In this document: positions 44,285-53,886 of the stretch, piece by piece
Numbering within the stretch: the first letter of the stretch is position 1
Layout: the number at the start of each line of letters is the position of its first letter
Assembly: GCA_002104905.1 (NCBI GenBank)
Contig: MCFE01000605.1
Span: forward strand, 1-53,886
Direction: 5' to 3'
DNA from: Basidiobolus meristosporus CBS 931.73
Taxonomy: Eukaryota > Basidiobolomycota > Basidiobolomycetes > Basidiobolales > Basidiobolaceae
DNA: 53,886 nt
Notes under the pieces: model-generated
Told to the model about the DNA's origin: nothing
Database searches by the model: none
What the model saw: the letters and a program-made list of their open reading frames with translations, nothing else
Position numbers and translations under genes: made by a program

Positions 44285-45057
44285 AAGAACAGGCCCCAAC
44301 AATGTTTATAAGATAAAGAAGCAACACTTTATTATATTATTGCATATCTTCCTGTTTGCCAATCCCCCCAAGGAACTCACCCAGAACCCTTTGGTTTGCC
44401 AATTGTTTGGCTCTGCGGAATACATCCCTTGAACAGCCCAAGCCACATCCCACTCTGCTGCTAAATGGTATCAGGTACATGCCTGCAATCCTCTTGCAAG
44501 TGACAACCAACAATAATACTATGCTGACTCCCCATGCTCTGTAAACTAGTTTGACCCTGGAGAAGCAAGTTAGCTATAGTACTATGAGGACAAAGCTCCA
44601 TCTTAGCCTCTGGGATATGTGAGTACTAAATGTAATACCCACTCTTTGCCCAAGAGTTCCCCCAGAGTCCTACCCAAAGTATCCCCAGTATCCTCCCTAT
44701 GAGTTCCTCACACATCCTTCCTCCTAATCCTGTTCTTACCTAGTAACAATGGTTACCATAACAGGAAGGTGTTCACACCCCTATTTTCTAACACATTGTC
44801 TATCATCTAAGCCCCTCTCAGTAAGATACATATATATCCAACAGAGACAAGTTGAAAAGGACATATTTTTGACACACTAAGTATAAGTCTTTATTATGCT
44901 GCTCTCTTTGATTGGAAGCTATTCTGAGCCAAATGGTACTGACTTGACCTACAAGCTCTCCCAACTACTGAGTATAGTCAGTAATAATCCACACATTGGA
45001 GATACTGCAGCCATCAGCAAGATAGCTGGCTTTTCTGGGCACAATGGATAGTATTGC
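44285..45057. other. Unassigned sequence, more CpG-poor and C-rich than its neighbours
   Basis: No ORF above 62 codons. The plus strand is rich in CCC/CCT runs ('GAGTTCCCCCAGAGTCC'). A 'GGCCCCAACA' at 44291-44300 could be one end of an unrelated LTR, but the other end was not found. Confidence 0.3.
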
Positions 45058-48000
45058 CCTATGAAAAATAATTTGGTCCTGCAGGTGGATCCACTCTGGA
45101 TCAGCCATTGTAGTCCTCTCAGGAGAGTGCAATAACATCAGCAGCTTGGGATTAATGACTATTTACACAATCTTATGATGGGATCAAAATGGTGTTTGGA
45201 TAATTGTACAGCCAAACAAAGTTAAAAACATAATAGTGTCTTTAAGGTATTTTACCAAGGATGGCATAGCATTGTTGCAGTCTTGGTAGGATCTACAACT
45301 ATATAAGTGGATCTAACCAGCCAGTACATTCAATTGCCTTATATGAAAAAACATGATGTTTTTTTGATGGCCTTATTGCAATCTCTCATGGCACTACAGC
45401 TAGTTTGTATAATTCTACCATACCAATTACCAAATGGTATTTCCTTTTTCTACCTTCCCTGCACAGTTCATATATTCTACTGTAGAATCACCCCACTTTA
45501 TTTGCTTACCCACTACTACTTTGGGTATTCCACATATAGTTCAAATCAAAGAATGCTATGGCCTCCTGCTTACTAGCCTCTACAAATGCACACACCTGCT
45601 GCAATTGACATACTTCTATAACCTCAACTTTACGGCTTTTTAGTGTGATACCTACAAGGGTTTCCATATACCTTGTATTGCTAGTACCATTTATATCTTG
45701 GAAACATATGCTTGGCTGCCACCACTTCTGTCATCAGTACCTCCTGAATATCTGCTAAGAACTTACTGATATTTAGCCCATATATTCCTTCTCCCTGCTG
45801 GATTCTAGTACACCTTATAGATGCACTCTGCCTCATGCTTGTGTGAATTCTGTGTTAAATGGTGTAGAAGTTGGCTTCTGACCAAGAGAAATCTAGCATA
45901 CCTTGTCAGAGTTTTCCTAATAAAAGTTAATTGCTTGTTGCACCCAACCCAACTTTGCATTACTTAACTGATCACCCATGCATTGGGGCTGCTTGGCATC
46001 TTAATGCCATAGGCATAGGTGTCTCCATGTGCACTTCTGTTCTCAGTATTTAACACCTCTCCCCTGCTGTTGCACATGTGCTAACTCATCACATCCATGA
46101 TGAACTTGAAGGTAGCATTCTTGAGGAGATTGGGATATGGTAGTACCTGCAACTTGACTTGTCTTCCCACCTCCCCAAACATCTGCTCCATAGGAAACTC
46201 CCAAGAGGTGAAGCAAGGTCCAATATTTTCAGCACACCAAGCAAGATGGGGTAGCAAATGGATACAGTGGCAGCAGAGATCTATGTGTTCAGCTTTATGC
46301 TTGTAGTATAGCCACTAAAATCCCATGACAAACTCTTTCCACAAAAGCTGTAGATGTGTCAAGTTGGCATTGGTGATCCACTTCTAGATGTAAATTCCTA
46401 CAATCTACATATACAACTCCCAATGCTTCCAATGTACACCTGGTAGAAATGGCTTTTGAAGGTAACTTCAATATATACATATCCAGTTCATCCAGTCCTT
46501 GCACTTATAATGTTGCCTATGCATATAAATATTGATTGGAGCCTGTGAGAAGTATTTAGGGTAGCAGATGCTCTGTAATACTTTGCCAATTCTTTCCAAT
46601 TTCACCAGTATCTCAAAGGGCTCATTTAGCTTGAAATACCCTGTGTACACTTTGGTCATCAGAACATGGATATTGTTGAAAAGCAAGTGCATTGCTCCCT
46701 GTGGAAAGCTTCTGATCCAACAGATACCCTCTATCTTAAGTATCTCTGGTTCCCAACTAATTCCATATTCTGGCTGATGACTTATAGCTTGCCAACTTTA
46801 CTGCAATTGCATGCTGCATTCTCTATGTTCTCTCCACCAAAAGATGATGTTCTCAGTATTGGTGTTTGGGTAGTAGTAATGTGTGTGAGTTATGGAGTAA
46901 GTCCCCTGGATCTCATACAACTGAAAGCAATACTGTCAATTGTGCCTGAAAAGCTGGCTGTCTTGCTGATTGCAGGGGTGTCTGCAATGCAGATAATCAT
47001 ATGAGCTTTTACATGTCAGCCATTTACTGTTATCCTGCAGGGAATCATACAAGTTTATCCAGCTATGGATACAGGTAGCTATCAAGGTTGGAGGGTGATT
47101 TAGGCTTATATACAAGTGAGACTACCATCAGATTTCTACTCTGATATTGTAAGATAGGTGGCAGATTTAGGTTGATGAGAATCAATGGCCAGCAGCAATT
47201 GCTGGTAGAGTACTTTTTTAATGAGAACCCATCAAGTGCCAAGGCATAGGCATGGTCATACACACCTTCAAAGTAGCACTTGCTTCTTGGCTGCTTGTAG
47301 TGTTTGCCATCAAATATATCTAATATTTTTGCACTAGATTAATTCTGAGTGTTATACTTTATAGCTTCAAAATATGTGTTGGACTGCATGAGCTTCTTTA
47401 GACAGGGTATTACCAGAATATATCCAGAGTGTGACCTATATTTTCCCCCAATGGTGGTGCATTCCTGACAAGTTTGACAGCTTGCAATGGTGGCACTTTC
47501 TGATGTGAGTGCCATGCAAATGCTAACACATGCTGATATCAGGACAGTGTCTGGGTCATATGTTACCAGCTGCATGATGGTTTTGCATATACTATTTTCA
47601 TGGTAAGTAGCATCCCAGGATAATTTAGGCAAGAAGCAGTAGTAAATCCTCAAAGCCCCCATTACTGATATTAGTAGATATGTGCCACTTCTCTTGACAC
47701 AACATTACATCATTCACCAGTAGATGGATTACTGGGCTTTCTCTATTCCATAGAGCATCCTTGGGATTTTTTCTGCAGGTGTTGTTTCATTGCATAATGG
47801 GACTTTGCTGGGCTCATGCAGGGTACTGTTGTTAGGGAAGGTAGGCTCACAATCCATCAGTGAGCCTGCTTCTTCAGAGCTATCACTCTGTGTGCCATAT
47901 TCAGAAGGCTGGGGTTAGCCTAAAGGCTTCACAAACTCTCCTGACTCAGTTTGTGCAAGGTGACTAGTATGGCCTGATGCTGTTATAGAAGCATCAAGTG

Positions 48001-48525
48001 GCTGGCAAGATGTTGTTGGTATAGTAGTGACCAGTGAATTGTCAAATATGACTTGTGTTGCAAAACATTTGCTATGATCCTTGTAATACCTCCTATGCTG
48101 TCTATGTGCTTCATGACTGAGAGGCTAGCTACAATAGCCATACAGTCTTTTTTCTCTTCTCTTACAGTGTTGAATCAAAGTAGCCTTGTTCATGGGGCAA
48201 ACAGTTTGACACTTGACAACATAGCTTGATTATATCACTCTTTTGTCAAGACTCATTTAAATAAAAGACAGTCTTGTATATGAGACATTGCACCTATATG
48301 AATGTAGAGTTCAATGATGACCCACCATAGTGAGCATTATAAGTAAAGTTGTAGCACAACATACATATGTATATGTAGCCCCATTTCCCCTTTGGTTTGA
48401 CTCACTTCCATATATATGCCACTAAAAAATAAAGCAAAGTTGTCTGGTTCCCAACCAGACCCTACTGCTGGCAGCAGCAGGAGAATAGTTGGACAACAGC
48501 TTGCCTTAACATTCCTATGAAAAAT
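45058..48525 (-). pseudogene. CACTA-like (Plavaka/Tnp2-type) transposase, copy 3
   Basis: This is the most readable copy. Minus-strand blocks in order are 'CPMNKATLIQHCKRREK' near 48150-48200; 'QPSEYGTQSDSSEEAG'; ORF 47339-47662 with 'MQLVTYDPDTV', 'SCQTCQECT' and 'YILVIPCLKKLM'; ORF 47063-47263 with 'ALALDGFSL', 'CCWPLILINLNLPP' and 'SNLDSYLYP'; and a 'DTPAISKTASFSG' block near 46960-47000. DGF...CWPLIxxNxNLPP...DxFLxP and DTPAISK...FSG are hallmark blocks of fungal Tnp2/Plavaka transposases. The low end carries AATTTGGTCCTGCAGG; 'CTATGAAAAATAATT' occurs at both ends (45060 and 48521). Stops make it inactive. Confidence 0.7.
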
Positions 48526-49595
48526 AATTGAGATGATCCTGTCAAAAGGCTGTCACAAAGTTAAAGTCCTGTGACTAAGAGGCACTGGTCTTGGCAGGAC
48601 ACCATCCAGACACCATTGAAAAATCATTACACCCCAGATTTCACAAAAAACTTTGTCAAAATTTTTCATCACAACAATGTATAAGTGGCTTTTGATTGGT
48701 TCCCTGCCAATTTGCTCACTTTCTGAACCCAGACACTCCATTGCCTCCTATGTTTGTGTGAATTGATTGGCTATTGCCTCTTTTTCACACTCCTTACTTC
48801 CTGACTCAACTGTTTCTCTTACTTTCATGCATACAAATTGATTTATTTCCATTGAAACTTCAGTTTTACCTCAGTTGCCAATTGTATTGACCTATACAAG
48901 TCTCCATACCCTACACTAACATTACGTCCAACCTTACACTCAACAAGTAACTCCATTAAAATCCACTGCTCAATAAGTATTTTGGCTGTAATGCTCTGGT
49001 TCCACGGCTTTGGCAGGAACTTGGTGGCTTTATACTACTGTTCATTCACTGGTTCCCACATGTCCTGGTCTTCAGCCAGCACTGGAAGGTCTAGCTCCTC
49101 ATCTGCCAGTCTTTGCAATAAGTCCTTGCAATATTCCAGTGCATTTTCTTGAGCACTGCTCTTGAAGAAGTGCTGCAGCCTCTTGGTGTGCCTATTAATG
49201 TTCCAAAACTCCTCTGAAGGCGTTGTGATAGTCTTTCAAGCTCTTGAAGCTGTAGCCTTGTCTGTCAGTGGGATCTTCACTCTGTCAACAATGGAGGCTG
49301 TGGAGGCTGTGGATGCTGTGGTAGTCAAGTTGCCTTTTTGAGCAAACTCATCTACCTTGCTGGAGTGTAATTCAACTGGCTGCACTTCCAACTCTTATGA
49401 AAACAGTTGTTTTCTTGTTAGTAATTCTTCTTGCTAAAATGGGACTCAGCCTGTTCCTGGCTTGTGGCATTAATTGGCATGAACTGCAGTTTTTTTTGTA
49501 TGCCTCCCTGTCTCAGGCTTGTGTAGACATTTTTCCCTTTACCTTTTCCTTTATCACTGCCAGGTCTTTCACTGCTACTTTGTCTGAGTGCTTCT

Positions 49596-50453
49596 GTTGT
49601 GTTGTATTATGATTAGTTTGGGGCTTGTTTGACAATGTAGAGGCTAATCAACAATATACAACAACTTCCAGTATGCTAATACTGAGATAGTTTATTGGGA
49701 GTTTGATATACCAATGAAAGATATAACTCTCACTAATTTCCTCAATCTTAGGCTCAAAATATACTGTAGGCAGTGTTTATCACTTCTACAGCAGTGTTCT
49801 GACCTTCTGTTGACTAATGGGCTTATTTACTTTTATAGTAACTTTTCCTTATTTGGAAGTCACTTTCCTTAATGAGAGAATATCTCCTAAAATGGAAATT
49901 CTGAACTCCCCTTTAACCTAAAGAGGTGTGTTGTAGAAGTCTCTAAAGGGGTCTTTAGACCCAAAGGGGTGTTTAAAGGGGTGTCTTTAGAGTAAAGGGG
50001 CTTCTTGTAGTGGTCTCTAAAGTGGACTTTACACTAAAGGGGTGCCTAAAGGGGCTTCTTTAGAGTAAAGGGGTTTCTTAAAGGGGTCTCTAAAGGGGTG
50101 TCTTTAGAGTAAAGGGGTTTTTTAGAGGGGACTTTTCTGACAGAAATGTGGTAGTTTCTTGTAGAACTTAGATTGGATTCTTGTGAGCTTTGCAGTCTCT
50201 TTACTGATGTAGTACTGATCAAAGTCAGAATACTCAGCAGTGCAAGTGATGCAGGGGAAGTCATATAACCTTTAAACTTGTAATTGTAGTGTGGAGATTC
50301 TGGAAAGAGAGGCTCTCTCTTTATTTTTCAGCTGGGGAAGTCATATATATGAAAATTTTGAAGGATCAAATGATAGCAAAAAGCAAAATAAAGAAATGAG
50401 TGCAATATTGGTTTTAGAGATATTGTAGTAATGGAATACTTTCCATCACCACA
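49596..50453 (-). repeat. Copia solo LTR (858 bp) with CTTCT duplication
   Basis: Flanked by CTTCT at 49591-49595 and 50454-50458. Removing it and one CTTCT rejoins 'ACAAGAAG|CACTCAGAC' of the accessory gene, as in uninterrupted relatives near 22385 and 14240. It is the reverse complement of 38809-40016 minus ~350 internal bp. Confidence 0.8.
49945..50117 (-). repeat. AAAGGGG motif cluster inside the copia LTR
   Basis: AAAGGGG occurs ten times in 173 bp, often within 'TCTTTAGAGTAAAGGGG'. The other LTR copy has the complementary CCCCTTT/CCCCTCTA cluster at 39480-39700. AGGGG/CCCCT is the core of the fungal stress-response element, so a promoter function is conceivable. Confidence 0.65.
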
Positions 50454-51083
50454 CTTCTTGTAAAGAACTACATTTTCTCCTGGATAAATTCTGCTCTGAC
50501 GCATCTGTTTTGGCCTGCTTGTCCCTTGCTGGCACTCTTCTGGCAACCTGACGTTTCTTTTCAGCTTGCTTTGAGCTCTCAACCGTAGTTGTTACAGTCT
50601 TCTGTAAAAGCTGCTGGTTTTTATCACTGCCAGTTCCTTCACTGCTACTTTGACTGGGTGCTTCTTGAGTAGTACTATACTTTTTCCTTGATAAATGTTG
50701 TGCTGGTGCATCCATGTCTGCACGCTTGTCCCTAATTGGCACTCCTCCAACTGCGTGACGTCTCTTTGGCGCTTGTCTGGAGCTTTTGGCCCTGCTTGTA
50801 ACAGGCTCTTGAGGAAGCCACTTTTTTTTAGCCATTGCACCCTTGTTCTTCTGCCTATGATAGATTCTGCTATTTTTAAGATACTTTATTAGCATACCAA
50901 TGCTGACCCAAGATTTGTTTGCCCATTTGAATCCTGGATAATGTTCATGGAACAAGTCAAGTGCATTCTGCTTGGCCCTGAGCTCCTGATGGTCCCATGG
51001 TAAGCCAGCCTTAAGGTGATGGTGTGCTAGACTTCTGACAACCTCTTGTATATTAGCCCACTTTTCATTACTGCACTCAATGG

Positions 51084-51780
51084 TGTGGTGGGGTCACAGT
51101 GACACCCACAGGCAGATGTGCTCATTCCCATACGTTCACTTCCCTAAAAAGGATTACCCCCCACCTATATTAGTATCATCCCAAATTGCAATATTTTCTA
51201 TCTGTCTATGTGATTATTACTATGCAACCTGACAAACTATTTGTCACTATTTGTCATGATCACATGATAACCATGAACACCCATGCCAAGTTTCAGCTTC
51301 CTAGCTCAATTACTAAGAGATTCCTTCTGGAACCTTCTACCACCTTCCAGAAAGTTCCTGACCATTCCAAACCATTGTTACACAATGGAACATTCCATGG
51401 AAGCTTTCCATCGTATTTTTCATAGTCCAGTACCATATATGGAGATACCAGGTCACATGACTTAGTCACATGATCAGGTGACCCAATCCATTTCCCCATC
51501 CTGTCTCAGTGCCATGTCATCTATGTCATTATCCCCAGCACCATTGCTGTGCCTCACCCCACAACCCCATTAGTATTAGCTAATATCTCTTGGCATCAGT
51601 ATAGCCAAAAAGTATATATAGTCCTATTCCCCCTTAAGTATTCCTCAGTCTGATAAACACAGGTCTTGAATAAACAGCCTTGCCTTGGAAATCCGCCTTG
51701 CCTTGTTGATCCACACCTAAGTCCTTTCCTGGTCCTGCCTTGCCTAGCTCTACACTCCGGCCTTGTGTCTATTCATAACA
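51084..51780 (+). repeat. 5' LTR of gypsy family 2
   Basis: It starts TGTGGTGGGGTC and ends ATTCATAACA, immediately before the leader of a gag gene. Promoter and processing signals are in LTR order: TATATATA at 51613-51620, then AATAAA at 51669-51674. The left boundary is placed where Harbinger-like homology stops ('GCACTCAATGG'); it could shift by 3-5 bp. The 3' LTR is beyond the window. Confidence 0.65.
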
Positions 51781-52186
51781 GTTTTATCAGACTCTCCTGA
51801 CTTACCTGTGGATCCCTGCCTTCTGCCCAAAGTTTGAAGAAAACTTGTAAAAGGAATACTCACCGTAAGTATCACCCATCATCTTTCCCTAGTCTTGTCC
51901 TATAAAGGCAAAGATACTTTATCTTTGTAAAACTATTGGTCAAAGCTGCATTGACTTTATTACCCTGCTGGTGGATTTTACAGTTGTTACAGTATTGGAA
52001 GCTTTAGTACAATACTCTATCAAAGGACGTTGAAACCAGTACCTTCTGAAGTGACGCTAACTTATTTAAGTTGGGGATTGTGGCTCAATAGTTGTATTCT
52101 TGACATACTAGTGGCTTTACAAACCCACAATCTAGTTTAGTATATTCCAGTATTCCTTGCAAGTTCATCCGCCTCCCTCTGCTACC
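51781..52186 (+). other. Leader of gypsy family 2 with possible primer-binding site
   Basis: Non-coding leader between LTR and gag. GTTTTATCAGACTC directly after the LTR resembles TGGTATCAGAGC-type primer-binding sites, but the match is weak. Confidence 0.4.
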
Positions 52187-53119
52187 ATGTCCAACCTAGA
52201 GCTGAACTTTGCCCAGCTCATGGCTGCCTTTACCCAACTGCAGCAAGACCATGCAGACCTCAGAAACACTCTTGCTCAGTTCCAGAACCAAAGTGTCCAG
52301 CAAACTAGCCATGTCCCAGTCTACCAAGAACCCAAGTATACTCCTGCTACCAAGTTCAATGGCTCTCAGAATGAATTTCGTGGCTTCATCAACATGGTGA
52401 AGAACAATCTTGCACTCCAGCCCAACCGGTACCCCACTGACCAGGCCAAAGTTGGTTTCATCTCCAACCTGCTTACTGGTACAGCTCTCAAGTGGTTCTC
52501 CCCATTAGTGGAGACCAACTCTCCCCTACTCAGAGACTATCAAGCCTTTCTCACTGAAATGGAGCTAACATTTGGTAACCTTGACCAAGCCAGAACTGCT
52601 CCCAACAAGATCAAGACCCTCAAACAAGGGAACAAACCAGCATCAGTCTATGCCTCAGAATTCCGACAACTCTCCAGTGACCTCAGCTCCTGGGGTCAAG
52701 CAGCCTTGATAAGCCAATTCCAAGATGGCCTTAATGATGAAGTTTGTGATCTGCTACTCACACTCCCAGATCCAGATACATTGGTTGAAGCTATGCACCA
52801 GGCAATCCGGTGTAATAACAGACTATTCCAGAAGAAGCAAAAGAATTGTCAAAGACACATTCCTGTTGCAGTCCCAGCCCTTACTGCTCCCCAAGTCACT
52901 CCAGAAGATCCTATGCAGATTGATAGTGCTAAATACAAGAAACTATCAAAGAGTGAAAAGTCCAGACGTCAACAAGCCAACCTCTGTCTATACTGTGGCC
53001 AACCAGGTCACTTTGCCAAGTCCTGCCCCAACAAGAAGTCCAGCTTCAAGCTGGTGCAGTCCTCCAGTAACCAACCTGATTCAGATCTGTCGGGAAACTC
53101 TAATGTCCAGTTGCACTGA
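52187..53119 (+). CDS. gypsy family 2 gag, intact
   Basis: 310 codons from ATG 52187 (GCTACCATGTCC, a good fungal start context) to TGA 53117-53119. An upstream in-frame TTG exists but the ATG fits better. Visible: a Gln-rich coiled-coil-like N-terminus ('LMAAFTQLQQDHADLRNTL'); a retrotransposon gag/capsid region with 'KFNGSQNEFRGFINMV', 'FISNLLTGTALKWFSPL' and 'YASEFRQLSSDLSSWGQ'; and a perfect CCHC knuckle 'CLYCGQPGHFAKSC' at residues 267-280. It packages element RNA into particles. There are no internal stops and CpG is retained, unlike family 1, so this copy is younger. Confidence 0.9.
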   Translation: MSNLELNFAQLMAAFTQLQQDHADLRNTLAQFQNQSVQQTSHVPVYQEPKYTPATKFNGSQNEFRGFINMVKNNLALQPNRYPTDQAKVGFISNLLTGTALKWFSPLVETNSPLLRDYQAFLTEMELTFGNLDQARTAPNKIKTLKQGNKPASVYASEFRQLSSDLSSWGQAALISQFQDGLNDEVCDLLLTLPDPDTLVEAMHQAIRCNNRLFQKKQKNCQRHIPVAVPALTAPQVTPEDPMQIDSAKYKKLSKSEKSRRQQANLCLYCGQPGHFAKSCPNKKSSFKLVQSSSNQPDSDLSGNSNVQLH

Positions 53120-53124
53120 CAGGC

Positions 53125-53886
53125 TTGCAACTGGACCCACCCATGAAAATCCAGCATATCCAAGAATCTTCCTTTGCCACAAAATCTATCCAGTCCTTGA
53201 GAATGCCTGTCAAAATCCAGATCCCTGACTCCAGTCCTGTCCCAGTCCTAGCCCTGATGGATTCCGGTGCTTCATCCTGTTTCATTGACCAAGCCTTTGT
53301 CCAGAAGCACTCTATTCCTGTTACCTTGAAATCCTGTCCAGTCCAAGTAGAAGTTATTGATGGAAGATCACTCTCCTCTGGTGCCGTTACCCATGAAACA
53401 TGCTTACTCCAGCTGTCCAGTACTGCCACCAAGAAAGAATCGCCTTCAACATCATCAACTCACCACACTATCCTATTGTGCTTGGAAGCTCATGGCTGAG
53501 TTACCACAATCCAAGTATTGATTGGAAATCCAAAATCCTGTCATTCACCAGATCCCACCAAGTCAACTCCATGAAATCTCCAGACCTTGATAACTGTGAA
53601 AAGACTGTTGCCAACAGTTCAACAGCCCAAGATACCTTGCCAGCTGAAGGAGCCCCCCCAGCAAACATACCATCCAAGTACCAAGAGTTTGCCCATGTCT
53701 TTGACAAGAAGAAAGCAGAACTCCTCCCTGACCATTGGCCTTATGACTGCCCTATTGACCTTGAAGATGGAAAAGTCCCTGCATTTGGCCCAATATATAA
53801 CCTCTCCCAGCCGGAGTTGAAAGAACTCCATGGTTATATTCAAGAAAACCTCCAGAAGGGTTTTATTCAGCACTCCAAATCACCTG
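53125..53886 (+). CDS. gypsy family 2 pol, 5' part, one frameshift, cut by window edge
   Basis: The frame (offset from gag) gives 'MPVKIQIPDSSPVPVLALMDSGASSCFID', a retropepsin with DSGA at 53260-53271. Near 53413-53430 the reading frame changes by one base. The next frame reads 'ERIAFNIINSPHYPIVLGSSWL', 'FAHVFDKKKAELLPDHWPYDC' and 'ELKELHGYIQENLQKGFI', the usual linker into RT. RT, RNase H and integrase lie beyond 53886. Gag and pol are separated by the gag stop, so pol expression would need recoding or read-through, or pol is broken. Confidence 0.75.

Larger units (their letters stand above)
48526..51083 (-). pseudogene. PIF/Harbinger-like accessory protein, copy 4, split by a copia solo LTR
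   Basis: ORF 50446-50955 (169 codons) reads 'LFHEHYPGFKWANKSWVSIG', 'GAMAKKKWLPQEPV', then two copies of a module with 'GVPIRDKRADMDAPAQHLSRKK' character ('RVPARDKQAKTDASEQNLSRRK' in the second). After the LTR insertion it continues at 49595 ('SDKVAVKDLAVIKEKVKGK') and, via frameshifts, to 'FFKSSAQENALEYCKDLLQRLADEE' and 'AEDQDMWEPVNEQ' near 49030-49180. Highly basic and repetitive; a nucleic-acid-binding role is only a guess. At 51083 the second gypsy element cuts it off. Confidence 0.55.

Noticed and set aside
49945-50117. AAAGGGG cluster as an internal telomere-like repeat
   Set aside because: Spacing is irregular, the unit is not a constant tandem, and the cluster is embedded in an LTR with defined target duplications.
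1-53886. tRNA or rRNA genes, bacterial ribosome-binding sites or operons
   Set aside because: No cloverleaf-type A/B boxes, rRNA core sequences or Shine-Dalgarno spaced gene series were found on either strand by eye.

Overview
The window looks like a piece of a filamentous fungal genome with two very different compartments. The first ~4.7 kb is GC-rich and CpG-rich. It carries two tandem, same-strand genes for secreted, very Gly/Asn-rich proteins built from a C-x18-C repeat. Signal peptide, TATA box and AATAAA signals are all of ordinary fungal type. From ~4.7 kb to the right edge the DNA is AT-rich, visibly poor in CpG and made almost entirely of nested, mostly dead transposable elements. 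No rRNA, tRNA, CRISPR array or bacterial-type operon was seen. I cannot name the species; a repeat-rich, probably DNA-methylating fungus is an inference from composition.

Layout. 1-2513: 5'-truncated repeat-protein gene with four single-base frame breaks. 3023-4564: intact paralogue. 4.6-6.2 kb: unassigned. 6.2-8.9, 11.8-12.95, 14.6-20.6 and 45.1-48.5 kb: minus-strand copies of a CACTA-like (Plavaka/Tnp2-type) DNA transposon. 9.6-10.85, 14.06-14.57, 20.6-23.5, 30.9-31.7 and 48.5-51.1 kb: copies of a PIF/Harbinger-like element with a DDE transposase remnant and a repetitive accessory protein. 23.6-25.6 and 38.8-42.2 kb: Ty1/copia remnants. 25.65-30.2, 30.4-30.75, 31.7-33.1, 33.55-37.2 and 37.2-38.4 kb: one Ty3/gypsy family with 369-bp LTRs. 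42.2-43.97 kb: a retropepsin-like ORF plus an unrecognised ORF. 51.08 kb to the edge: a second, younger gypsy element with an intact gag, cut off by the window.

Scattered through all of this are seven loci of a non-coding fold-back element (~712-731 bp when complete). It is essentially two long inverted arms around a short centre, starts with GACTTGTTCC and makes 5-bp target duplications. Several insertions can be dated against each other. A solo gypsy LTR splits an RNase H reading frame with a 4-bp duplication; a copia solo LTR splits the Harbinger accessory gene with a 5-bp duplication; and a fold-back element splits a retropepsin frame with a perfect CATAA duplication. In all three cases removing the insert and one duplication rejoins the host sequence.

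The most interesting items are the Cys-pair/Gly-Asn repeat proteins (an exact 255-bp coding period, alternating repeat types, even repeat numbers), the fold-back family, and the unrecognised ORF behind the retropepsin. Everything is read by eye; family names rest on motifs, not on searches.
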